A stretch of 64,000 nucleotides of DNA, taken from the NCBI GenBank assembly GCA_963693315.1, contig OY856186.1:132467903-132531902 (forward strand), in the 5' to 3' direction. Every line of letters starts with the position of its first letter. Position 1 is the stretch's first letter. Of this stretch, positions 21,770 to 33,059 are shown one piece after another. The translations under genes were made by a program, and so were the position numbers. The notes beneath the pieces were generated by a model, which was not told the DNA's origin, ran no database searches, and saw only the letters and a program-made list of their open reading frames with translations. Origin of the DNA: Diogma glabrata. Its lineage: Eukaryota > Arthropoda > Insecta > Diptera > Cylindrotomidae.

Positions 21770-23640
21770 TTGATAGAGTAATACCTGCTGCTTCAGCACA
21801 AATGCAGAAATGTACGCAATTTACGAAAAATCACAGAAATGGGAAAAAAATACAAGTGGAAAATGGAGACTCTGTGAAAGAACTTTCTTGATTTATTTCC
21901 CAGTGAAACCATCTCTAAGCTTAGAAAAGGTGGTTTCTGATTTTTCTAGGTTTGTTTTATTATGTAGACTGGAGTATGATAATGTAGAGCGGTAAAGTTC
22001 CCGATTTATTCAATGTCTGTTTTCTCATAATTCACAATTTTGCTTACCATACGTAATCATAATAGTTTCTCATTCATCCACAATCCATAGACATATTTTT
22101 TTTTATAGTTTCCGTTACATAAATTTATTCTTCGCATAAAACAATTAACACGTAAAATGTGAATTGTAGTTTTTTTCTGAGAAACTTCAAACCATACCTT
22201 TGAATTGAAAATATTCCAATTACTTCTTTACTTACTTGAGTTTAATTGATCTCAAAAATCCAAAATACAATTAACAATAATATTTCCTTTGCAATCCCCT
22301 ATCATTGACTCACAATACGTTTTCACCAGCATTACTTTACCATACTACTAAAATTTGAATTCTCCGGACACTAACCGTACTTGCTCAACAAAATTTTCAA
22401 ACCTCAAACGGGACAAGAATTTGTTTTTTTTTTCTTGTTGTTTTTTTCTTATTTTTTTTTTGTATTACGGGTTGTTTGAGAATGATTGTTTTGAAAATAT
22501 AAGATTTTTATCAATTCCGGAAATATAATGGAAAAAAGAAGGTATTTGGCAAGTTAAGTTTTAACTCGGAGCAACACTAGTTAGCTTAGAATCAGTTCCA
22601 ATTCAGACTACATGTGTCTCGCTACCCACACCGCCAGTTCGCACACACAGGCAACGACTAACACGCGCCCATTCTCCCACTGACACGCCCTTTCACACAC
22701 ATTCACACTTCTACGTTAAACAAAGAGAATAAATATAATAAGTTCACTCACCCCATGGTTTATATCTTTCTGGCCTCCAAGTCTCGAATATTTCAGCCCT
22801 CCATCAATAACAGCTGTGTCCAAATACTTTGATTAAAACGGCGATATAACAATTGGTACAAATAACCGTTGAATAAATTTGTAATTATAGTTGAACACGT
22901 TGAAAATATGATACATAAACTTGTGTATTAAAACGTTTAATCAATTTGGTATTGGAGCTGAATACGTTGACAATATGATACAAAAATTTGTGTATAAAAG
23001 CGTTATATAGTTGAACACGTTGAAAGTATGATACATAAACTTGTGTATAAACACGTTGAATCAATTTGTAATTATAGCTGAACACGTCGAAAATACCATG
23101 CAAAAAATTTGTATATAAAAACGATGAATATATTGCAAATATAGGCGCATGCGTTGAAAGTACGAGGTAATAATTTGTAGCTAAATAAAATTCGTTGTCA
23201 ATGGTGCCAATGATGATGCAAATATTGTACAAAAATTCGTTGTCAAAGTTGAAATTAATGATAGAAATATTGTACCAAAATGCGCTGTGAAACTTGATAA
23301 TGATAATATAAATATGAGATAAAACTTCGTTGTAAAACTGGACAATGATGATTTAAGTTGGATGAAAATACGGGGTATAAACTTTGATATGATAATATAA
23401 AGATGGTACAAAACTTCGTTGTAAAATTTAACAATGATGATATAAGTTGGATGAAAATACGTTGTATAAACTTTGATATGATACTATAAATATTGCATAA
23501 AACTTCGTTGTAAATTTTGACAATGATGATGAAATTATTGTACAAGAATTTGTTGTAAAAGTCGACAATGATGATTCAAATATTATACAAAAACACGTTG
23601 TAACAGTTGACAATAATGTTTTCCTCAAATCAGCCGTTTA
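21770..23640 (-). repeat. Dispersed repeat, copy 2 (inverted), with caacg array
   Basis: Read on the minus strand, 23630-22850 is a diverged tandem array of about 45-65 bp units (tttacaacgaagttttgta, tatcatcattgtcaaa). Then 22820-22620 matches 5760-5960 and 21890-21770 matches 5963-6050. It carries an additional about 700 bp between these blocks, of which 22412-22060 also matches 25376-25620. The ORFs in the array (22885-23628) are repeat artefacts. Family unknown. Confidence 0.6.
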
Positions 23641-24559
23641 GTAAACAAACATCAAGTTGACAACAGCTAATAATTGGGTACGACTCGACTCCTTCCGATC
23701 TTCGGTTACACGTTTACCCCGATCTTCCCTTTTCAATGATCAAGCACATACCACAAATACAACACATAAGATTCTTTTGTTTAATATCAATATATTGTTT
23801 ATTACAATGGATGTTTTATTTTGTTATTAATTAATTCGTTACATGCACTAATTTTAAATAGGTTATAACACTCACATGAGTCACCCCGATTAACACAATT
23901 TAATAATTACAATTCAGTTCTTCTTATAATATCAGAATTAATGTGAATTAGAACTACTTTCAAACTAATAAGAATATAAATTTTCCTATGACAATAAACA
24001 TACGAAGAAAAATAAATAACGTTCAAATAAATTTTGCTATACATGCAAACACATTCCTTCACAAAAAGATTTCATTTATTTACGGGTTATTATATATGTA
24101 CAATTGTTTTTAATTGTTCTCCTAATTTTGACTAATGTACCGGTTATAATATGCATCAATACTAACGAAAATTTGGAACACGGTATAAATAAATAGCCTA
24201 AACGGACAAACACAGTTTGACAAAATTCTTTTTCTTTTAATTGCATATAATCACTATCACAATTGTTTCTATAGGTCGACTATACAGTTAATTGACAGAT
24301 TAAATATCCCGGCATAACTATCCTTCGAGAACTCTTACACATTTCAATAAAAAAACTGCTTCGTTTATGTTCATGTATTTTGTTTTAACACAACTGAGCC
24401 TAGCATTACCAATTAGGTTGTTTAAATTGTGACTAGCTAATTTCACTGTCTCATAACATAAAGGAATAAATAAAATCCGTGAGCATCCGTTACACGGAAA
24501 TGCCTAATTCAATCAAAATTGGATTCACTTTTAGCTTAGCTTTAAGAATAGGACTGATT
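23641..24559. other. AT-rich non-coding DNA
   Basis: No ORF, repeat or RNA structure that I can support. Confidence 0.3.
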
Positions 24560-24862
24560 CTAAATTTGGGTCGTTAATCCTTCAACTAATAAATGAATTA
24601 AGTGTACACGACTGATTAATAAGCCTAAGGCCATAGAGTTATTTCTATTTCCGTTACCTGAATCATGACACCGGGGGTCATGACGTTTCACCTGGATGTA
24701 ATCGCTCTTCTTTATATTGTAGTCCCAGTCCATATACAATCCATTAATCCGGGAAGTAACGATAGTTAGGTGTTTATTCTGGTCTTGGTTGGTGAAAAAA
24801 ATCAATCCTTCTTGATTACAATAGTGATTTTTGGTAAAACAAACACCACCACTTAAAATGTA
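24560..24862 (-). CDS. Unrecognised ORF of about 98 codons
   Basis: On the minus strand a frame open from about 24862 to a stop at 24560 has a less AT-driven amino acid mix than its surroundings, with three cysteines and polar segments such as CFTKNHYCNQEG, TSRINGLYMDWDY and HDPRCHDSGNGN. There is no ATG at its beginning, so if real it is an exon or a piece of a decayed element. Directly upstream at 24870-25328 is a 152-codon frame on the same strand. I recognise no family and the frame may be chance. Confidence 0.2.
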   Translation of the reverse strand, partial: YILSGGVCFTKNHYCNQEGLIFFTNQDQNKHLTIVTSRINGLYMDWDYNIKKSDYIQVKRHDPRCHDSGNGNRNNSMALGLLISRVHLIHLLVEGLTTQI

Positions 24863-24869
24863 TCACCAC

Positions 24870-25328
24870 TTAAAATCGCCATTTGTTTTTCTCCTCACAA
24901 AAGAAAAATAGTTGACAGCTATTTACAACAGGATGTCTCAAAAAAAAATCATCTAAATGTAAAACTTCGACTAGGCGAGTACTGTGTGAATCGCAAAATT
25001 GAACTAAGAGAAAAACAATTGTACAGTCGTTCATTATATAGCCGTTTTGATTTCGAAAGATTCGAATAAGATTTCCAGATGTAAGGAAATTAATTATGTA
25101 AATCAATACTGAACATTGCAAAAATAATTTCGCGAAACAAATCATTTCCGACATATTAATAAGGATTATCAATGATTTAATATGAATTAAACGTAAGTTT
25201 AATCGATTTGTAGAATGTTTATGTATCGCGAAACAACAATCTACAACAGTATTACAGCGAAATTCAGATCCATAACGGAAAGACAATTTGATGAAAAATA
25301 TCCATACAGAAAATCGAATGCATAACAA
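24870..25328 (-). CDS. Unrecognised hydrophobic ORF, 152 codons
   Basis: The longest unassigned frame in this part of the window. It starts with ATG at 25328 and is rich in F, I, L and C, as expected for an AT-rich chance frame. It ends 8 nt before the 98-codon frame at 24560-24862. No motif, signal peptide or family is recognised. Most likely not a gene; listed because of its length and position. Confidence 0.15.
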   Translation of the reverse strand: MLCIRFSVWIFFIKLSFRYGSEFRCNTVVDCCFAIHKHSTNRLNLRLIHIKSLIILINMSEMICFAKLFLQCSVLIYIINFLTSGNLIRIFRNQNGYIMNDCTIVFLLVQFCDSHSTRLVEVLHLDDFFLRHPVVNSCQLFFFCEEKNKWRF

Positions 25329-25375
25329 AGTAGGATATTAATTCTTTTTATTGTGACGATTGGAAAAATACGCAC

Positions 25376-25640
25376 AGCTGTTTTGAGGTTTGAAAACTTC
25401 GTTGTTCAATTACGGTTAGTGTTTAGAGAATTCAAATTCAAGTAGTATGATTAAATAAGGCGAATGGAAACGTAGTATGAGTCAATTTTTGGGGGTTGCA
25501 AAATTAAATAGTAATGTTTATATAGATAAATAATAAAAAAACTATGGGTTACGGAGACTATGAGAAAATATGACCATTGATGGTGGATGGATGAGAAACT
25601 ATTACGAGCTACACAGGTTAATACAAATGACAACTAATGA
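25376..25640 (+). repeat. Dispersed repeat, copy 3 (partial)
   Basis: Positions 25380-25450 (tttgaggtttgaaaa, tacggttagtgt, agaattcaaatt, agtagtatg) match the reverse complement of 22338-22412, and 25470-25620 (gagtcaat, ggttgcaaa, ggatgaatgagaaactatta-like text) match 22060-22330 with gaps. It therefore forms a diverged inverted pair with copy 2 about 3 kb away. Confidence 0.55.
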
Positions 25641-25979
25641 ATCTGAGACTATAATACACCACGTTCAGGCGTCGTCTCAGGCTATCCATTACATTACATA
25701 CAGCAATGATAATTAGAAATCAGTTATTATGTATGAAAAATGAAAATATCAAAATCCATAAGATCTGAAGGTCCCATTTTCTACGTTGGAATTTCGCTCA
25801 TACTGAGTATATCATTATAATATATGACATATTACACATTTGTCTATGGTAGATGACTTGTCGGATTGCTTCATTTTATTGACATATGCCGTCTTGAACA
25901 ATGTTCATCCGTTTTTCTCTTCGATATTAATTTTCTATAAGGTTAACATGCCGGATTCCCCTGCCGTAGACCTCTTGAA

Positions 25980-26500
25980 AAAACAACGTCGTCCAAAATC
26001 TCGTCGTACCTGAATGGAATTTGAATTCCAAAATAATTTTGTTGTCGTCGTTAATATTTAAAAAAAAAAATCTTTATGCATCTCGTCATATTCTAATGGA
26101 ATTTGAATTCCAAAATAAATTTCTTATTTTCGTTAATATTTTAATTCAGTTCGTCGTACTTTAATGGAATTTCAGGTCCAAATAAATTTGTTGTCTTCGT
26201 TAATATTTTGAAAATCGTTATTCATTTTTCGTCGTACCTTGTTGGAATGCGATTTTTCGTTAATAGTTGGAGTCATTTTTCGTTTCGTCGTACTTAGTAG
26301 AATGTGATTTCCAAAATAAAATTGTTGTCTTCGTTAATATTTTGAAAATCGTTATTCATTTTTCGTCGTGCCTTGTTGGAATGTGATTTTTCGTTAATAG
26401 TTGGAATCATTATACGTTTCATCGTACTTAGTAGAATGTGATTTCCAGATACAATTGTTGTCTTCGTTAATATTTTAGAAAATCGTTCTGTCGTATTTTT
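25980..26500 (+). repeat. Diverged array with recurrent ttcgtcgtac units
   Basis: The phrases tcgtcgta, tggaat(tt)gaattccaaa and ttgttgtcttcgttaatattt recur at roughly 60-90 bp spacing (about 26000, 26085, 26150, 26230, 26285, 26365, 26420). Copies are imperfect. Non-coding. Confidence 0.55.
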
Positions 26501-28210
26501 AAATCATTCGTCGTACCTTATTAGATTAATTGTTATTTTTAGGATTCTGTTAAATTATGTATTATATTGGATTCTAGTAGATTAAATAGCATATTCATCG
26601 GATGTTCCAATATTAAATTACCAATTTATTCATCGGATCATTTCAAAATCATCGTTACAGGTGTGAAATAATGAATTATTCAATCCACATCGTTCGTCAG
26701 TCAACATGGAAGTTTTATATAGTGGTTTGTCCAACATCCGCTGGTATTTGGATGTGTGAGCTTCATTAATTTTTCGTCGTTTTCTTTGTTGCTATCACAA
26801 TTCCAACAGATTTTCGCTCTTGTCTCATTCTTCGTTGTCTTGGCAGAGTGTGTCTGACAGCCCACCATCGTCGTATAGTCGTTGAGTCGAACTTAAAACA
26901 ATTTCTTCAATGTGAATTAACTCTGACCTTGCTAAGAGGCTTACATGCCTCATTTGTAGTAATTAGTTATTCGTCATATCTTACTAGAGTTCGTTTCTCA
27001 ATTCAATGTTCATTAATAGTTGGAGTCATTATTCGTTTCGTCGTACCTAGTAGAATGTGATTTCCGAATAAAATTGTTGTTCGTTAATATTTTAGATATT
27101 TTTGTCGTACGTTTTGTCGTACCCTTAAACCATTCATCGTATTTTATTCGTTTGATTGTTATATTCTTAGGAATCTGTTAAATTATTTATAGCCATTAAA
27201 TTCTAGTAGATTAAATACTATTCATCGCATGCTACATTATTGAATTACCAACTTATTCATCAAATCCTGTCAAATTCATCGTTGTTAGGTGTGAAATAAT
27301 TAGTTAATCAATCCACATCGTTTATCCGTTAACATGGATGTTTTTATATTGGTTTGTCCGACATCCGCTGGTATTTGGATGTGTGAGCTTCATTAATTTT
27401 TCGTCGTTCTCCTCATTGCTATCATAATTCCAACAGATGTTCACTCTTGTCTCATTCTTCGTTGCCTTGGCAGAGTGTGTCTGACAGCCCACCTTCGTCG
27501 TATAGTCGTTGAGACAAAATCAAACAATTTTTCCAATGTTAACAAATGTGTACTTGCTAAATGGCTTACATTCCTCATTTGTATTCAATAGTATTCGTCA
27601 TTAGAATTCATTTTAATTCAATATTTGGTAGTTAATGGCTCGGTAGTATCTTGAGTAGTTATAGGTTCAATTATAATTTAATAAAATGTTTGTCTTCAGT
27701 AGGAATTAAAGTCATTAGTTATTTTCACGCGTCTTTCGTCTAGTTTATGTTACAAACCGAAAATGATTTTGCTTGAATTAGAATTTTATATTTTGTCATT
27801 TCCGTCTGCCAAATTGATAATTCAGGTTGTAGCACCGAGCTTCGAGCTTTAATCGTCGATATTTAACTTTTGCAGGCTCTCTCTATTAGCTCAAGATGCG
27901 TGCTCAAATGCAACTAACAAATGGTTCATATGCATGTTCGCGTGTTTCGTCTCAAATCAGTCCAGTTGGAAATCGGTTATAACTCATCAGCTGATCCTTT
28001 TAGAGCTTGGTTGCGTCGTATGTATGGTATCACGTAGCGGATTGTGATGGTTTTAAAAAATTTGCTTCCACAACATTGCCAACTTCATTGGAGCTCGTAA
28101 TCTTCATCATATCCAACAAGCAGCATTCGTGTGGTCTACTCTTCGTCACAGAGTGTGTCCGACAGCTCAATTTCGTTGTACAATCGTTGTGTCATTTTAA
28201 ATTGAGCTAA
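26500..28210 (+). repeat. Large tandem repeat, unit of about 630-680 bp, three copies (third diverged)
   Basis: The anchor cagagtgtgtctgacagccca lies at 26844 and 27471, with a diverged form at 28148, giving offsets of 627 and 677 bp. Copies 1 and 2 share long blocks (gacatccgctggtatttgg type text near 26725 and 27360; tcgtcgtatagtcgttgag near 26870 and 27497). The array with ttcgtcgtac units forms part of each monomer. The ORFs at 26848-27060 and 28007-28210 lie in repeat sequence and are not supported. Confidence 0.7.
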
Positions 28211-29759
28211 TTGTAATTTCCATTAACCCAGCTGACTCCATTCTGAAACGCTCAGTAACACGAATCAGCGTAATACTAAATCTTGATGTTGAATGATTCA
28301 CAGCAGGTGTCGCTTCAGCGAAATCTATCCACTGATGTGTAGCGTTCGAGTCTGCTTTTCAAAAACCCACTGTATTCATGCGGTTCCATAGAGATTAATT
28401 TCTCAAAAACTACACAAACATTCGTGAAAATTATTAACGATTAATGCTTTAACATTTTATTCAATATCACAATTTTTTAAAAATTGTACCTCGTCAATCA
28501 ATAGTTGAATTTACAAGGTTTGAGTAAAAACCAATTATATTTATAGAAAAATTTAAGTGTAACGTTCAAGACACAGCAGTCCGTCTTAGATTGCGCAATC
28601 ATGCACTTAATTCAAGAAAACACACTTTATCACTAGTACGGGCACCATGTATCACAGTTCGATAGGTCATTCACCGCAACCAAGTCGTTTCCTGACACTC
28701 ACACACTTGAAATTTATTCTAATTCGGTTAATGTTTACCTCATTGCAATTATAACAGACTACACCGTTTAATTTTGTTAAAGTAAATACTTTAAGGTCGC
28801 CAGTATGTTCACGCATTATCGTGAATTTTTAAATAGTTCATCTGAAAAATCAAAATATTTTAAATTAAAATCAAAAAAACAAAACACTTCCAAAACTCGA
28901 TAATTATTTAATAAAAATAAACTAATGTAATAATACATGATTTACAAATATTTGGAATCAGCTGTTTTGTTGGAAAATTCACATATGGTATCACTCTGAA
29001 AATAAAAAGAAGGGTTAAGTGGTATATGACTTAAAATTGATAGAATATACTTATCTTTTAGAAACATTCCAGTTGATCCAGATTGTGATAGTTGCCAATT
29101 GTACTGCCATTTGTGTATTCTATAAATATAAAATGTTAAGTTTATTATTTAAGTGAATTATCAATTTAATTAGGTATACATAATTACCAAAACAATCCTC
29201 TGTGTCATCATATCAAATTGACGTAATTGAGTTTGATGCGTTCGGCAAAACTGTCGATTAAAATAAAACTTGGGCGAATTGATTGCGTCCGGTAATTATG
29301 ATAATTATAATATTCGAGTTTTTCGAGCTTGTCAAAACTTATCGTTGTTTTGTTTAATCTGTATACGTGGCATGGAGACTTGTTACTATATAAAGGATTG
29401 TTTTTTGTAATATTTTTTCTTATTATTATTATTTAATTTAGATCTTATTAGATGATTAGTTCTTATTACTTTTAGTTTTTAAAAATTATTTGGAGCAGAA
29501 CGCTTTATAAATTATGGCTTCAAGTGGATTTAAATAATTGAGTAATGTTTGTGTTAAGTAAAGCTCTGTAAAACTTATCTGTAAATTGTTTAAAAATTAG
29601 TGTTTGATAATAAATGATAAAAGGAAGCCTCGAGGTTCTGTATATATTGCAATTTTTTAAAAAGGTTGTTGTGTTAATGAATTTTCTTCTTTTACATGTT
29701 ACACACTCCATGATGTAATATAAGTTCCGGTGTTCATTTTTATACAACTCTAATTATCG
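28211..29759. other. AT-rich non-coding DNA
   Basis: Nothing recognised. The ORF at 29520-29747 (-) has no motif. Confidence 0.3.
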
Positions 29760-30230
29760 TCATCCAGTGTGCTGATGAAGTTATAGATAATAGTACGAGT
29801 TCAATGTTTTCTGTACTATTTATTTGTGCCATCCTGCATGCTGAGCATCAGAATTATTAAGATACATCGTCGTCGAATTTACGAATAATAGTACTCCAGT
29901 ATGCTGATGAATTTATGAATGGTGCAAGTTCAATGTTTATGTGCTATTTATTTGTTATTTATGTTCTGTTCCTGCATGCTGAGCGTTATAATTGTTAAGA
30001 TGCGTCATCGTTTATATGCTATTAATTTGTACCAGCTTATGTGCTGAGCACCAGAATTATTAATCATCGTCAAGTTTATGAATTGTAGTACAAGGATCTT
30101 CGTTTTATGTGCTACTGGTTTGTACCAGCTTACATGCTGATCAACATTATAATTTAATATATGGCATCGTCAAATTTATGAATAATAGCACAAGTCTCAT
30201 CGTTTTATGTGCTACTATTTTGAACGTCAT
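29760..30230 (+). repeat. Diverged tandem array, unit of about 100-130 bp
   Basis: Recurring phrases are catgctgag (or tatgctgatgaa), agaattattaa, catcgtc.aatttatgaat, agtac(aag) and ttatgtgctact. They occur in the same order four to five times with indels. Non-coding, AT-rich. Confidence 0.6.
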
Positions 30231-30372
30231 AACTACTGATTTATGTTATCCTGTTATCCTACTAATCTTAGTCGCACATCGTGAAATTTTTAAAGTTTGG
30301 GTTGGAAGTTGATGTGCCAACCAGTATCAGTACACCTCACCAATACAGTCCACCTTTCATCGATTACACATC

Positions 30373-31108
30373 ACACACTTTTATTGAAAATGAACTAAAA
30401 ACTAAAAAATAAATTTTACATTGACAAAACACGATGTTCCAGATAAAGAAAGGTTATATTCAAACGTTAAATCTTTTATTAATAACTATATATTTGCTTT
30501 CAAACTATAATAAGGAAATAAATATTTAAATATCTTTTTAAACAATTTAACACAGAGGGCAAAATTACATGTACAGACTAGAATACTATTTAACTAGAAG
30601 TTTTGTTAGATAAATAATTTTCCGTTACAGTTTTTTACAAAAAATAAAAGTGGGTGGCGTAGTCAATATAGAAGGGCACTAAATATGTAGAAAATGTGCT
30701 AATTCTTAATCTTAATTAAGTAATAAGTATAATTACTAAGACTTAATTCAACTATTTTAAAGGATTATAAATTACTTATAATACAAGAAATGTGATGTAA
30801 TACGTTCAATACACTGACTGCGCCGCCCACTTTTATTTTTTGTAAAAAACTGTAACGGAAAATTATTTATCTAACAAAACTTCTAGTTAAATAGTATTCT
30901 AGTCTGTACATGTAATTTTGCCATCTGTGTTAAATTGTTTAAAAAGATATTTAAATATTTATTTCCTTATTATAGTTTGAAAGCAAACAGATAGTTATTA
31001 ATAAAAGATTTAACGTTTGAATATAACCTTTCTTTATCTGGAACATCGTATTTTGTCAATGCAAAATTTATTTTTTAGTTTTTAGTTCATTTTCAATAAA
31101 AGTGTGTT
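30373..31108. mobile_element. 736-bp foldback element with about 290-bp inverted arms
   Basis: The left arm starts acacacttttattgaaaatg (30373) and the right arm ends with its complement (31108). Pairing runs with few mismatches through ggtggcg at about 30661 and cgccgcc at about 30822, leaving a spacer of about 160 bp. Shared phrases include ttaacacagagggcaaaatt against aattttgccatctgtgttaa. No ORF. Arm similarity is high, which suggests recent origin or gene conversion between arms. Confidence 0.85.
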
Positions 31109-32214
31109 TTTTTAAAAATTTTTTTTGTTCACTTTATGTTCACAATATATTATGTAAACATAAAGAATTGTTGATAGGTTTCTTCGGAGGGCGGAGGAAT
31201 GTTGTATAAATCTCCTTTGGTTTATAATAGATTTAGTTAGTAACAATATAAATTATCCAAAAATTTAAATTATCCAAAATAAACAAAATTAATAAATAAA
31301 ATTAAATTCATTAAATTGTCAATTATGCGAAAATTGCATAAATTATTAAATTGATTAAATTGTTAATTATGCGAAAATTGCGTACATCAAAATAATTACA
31401 CAAATCAAAATATTTAAATAATTTTATTTGACTTGCAAGAAAATTGTTTAAATATTTCGATTTGCAATTAAAATTAGGCCAAATCATTTTTGTTGATTTT
31501 GGGTAATAAAATATTATAAAATGATTGGATTTTAGTTTTTTAAGTTGAGTTGAATTTTAGTTCGTAGACAATAAAGTCGTAATTTTAGTTTTGTGTAATT
31601 AAGTTAAATTCTAATCAAAGTTTTGAGTTTCTAGTTTTTAATTCTGAAAGTAAAAATAATAATTCTAACTTAAAAATAAATATAAAATTATAATAAAAGT
31701 TATAATTAAAATTATATAAACAATAAAAGTTTGAAAATAATAATAATTGTTTTAGTTAAAAGTTCAAAGAACCATCTACAGGTAAGGAACCACAAACACT
31801 GTTGGTACATAAAGTTGAATACAACTTGTACAAATAACATTACACTCGGTTGAAATAGCATATAGCTGATGTATAAACAGTTTATTGATATCGGTGATTA
31901 ATGATATACCGCGCTTAAAAAAAAACCTTTTTCTCCGAACAAAAAAAAAATATTCATATCCAAAAAATCTTAATCGTCTCGTTAGAGGTTGAACCAAATT
32001 TACCAAAGCGCACTTATCATAGTATTGGTGATATTAGCGAGCATGTGTAAGTTTTAACAGTACACTGCGGTGGTTTTTGATTTTTTTGGTAAAATTTAAA
32101 TGTGCAGTAAAAAAAACAACGGTTGCGGCACTGTATTTGCGTGCACTAGTCTTCCCCTGTGAAGATGCCACTCCTTTTATCCTATCATGACAACTCAACC
32201 AAAAATTAAATGCC
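31109..32214. other. AT-rich DNA without recognisable features
   Basis: Contains repeated short phrases (attatgcgaaaattgc at about 31322 and 31366) but no definable element. The ORFs at 31776-32216 (-) show no motif. Confidence 0.3.
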
Positions 32215-32510
32215 AAATCATCAAGGTCAACAATATAATTGAACTAATAGTTGAACTAATTTCACGGCATACACGATTGAATTCTATTCATCGACAATTA
32301 AATGACAAATCATCAAGGTCAACCATATACTTGCACATATAATTGAACTAACAACTGAACTAATATCACAGAAGACACTATTAAATTTTGTTTGTATTAA
32401 TGAACAATGTCATCAAGGTCAACCATTTAATGGGACATAATATAATTGAACTAATATCACAGTATGCACTATTGGATTTTATTTATATTACTCATTCAAA
32501 AAAACAATTT
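32215..32510 (+). repeat. Tandem repeat, about 100-bp unit, three copies
   Basis: The series catcaaggtcaac, atataattgaacta, then atatcac, then actatt.aattt is repeated at about 32218, 32313 and 32411, each with small indels. Non-coding. Confidence 0.65.
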
Positions 32511-32856
32511 TTAATTTTTTCTGTTCTTCACGAAAGAATTTAGATGACCACTCGTCAAAAATTCAATCACCAATCGTCTTGCACCTAGTGAGATTATCGT
32601 ATCTATAATTAAAATGAGAACATCGAAATCGATGCGTTCGCATTCTATGAGAATTATGGTTGGACAAAAGAATTTGAACAAACACAGTCGCGACTGAAAA
32701 CATGCGTCATCATAACAGGACAAACTTTCTGACAACTCAGTCACGGAAGATTGAAAAAATGAGGATGCATGATAAACGGAACCCTCTTGAGCTCATTCGG
32801 CCGGGCATCACACCCCAATAGTTGGTATTGTCCGTGAAGTTTGTAAGGTTGACCAA

Positions 32857-32919
32857 GGCTCGAACCCACACCTTATAACAATATTGCCAGGAACAAACCC
32901 ATGACTACGCTACTTCGGC
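32857..32919 (-). ncRNA. tRNA-like pol III promoter pair (possible SINE head)
   Basis: On the minus strand an A-box-like tagcgtagtcatgg (complement of 32899-32912) is followed after 32 nt by a B-box-like ggttcgagcc (complement of 32857-32866). This is tRNA spacing. A further B-box-like gtaggttcgagcat lies upstream on the same strand at about 32983-32996. I could not fold a full cloverleaf. A tRNA-derived SINE or tRNA relic is plausible. Confidence 0.35.
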
Positions 32920-33059
32920 AACAAATTAGAAGTGAACCCTTACAACCAACCCGAAGTGATCATATACCAGAAAAATAATGCTCGAACCTACGACCTGGGG
33001 TCCAGACTGAAAAACACACTTAGGTTAAGGACAACAGCAAAACCAGGTTGATAAAAAAA

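Noticed and set aside
22885..23628. Overlapping minus-strand ORFs rich in F, Y, S and T
   Set aside because: They are translations of the diverged caacg tandem array.
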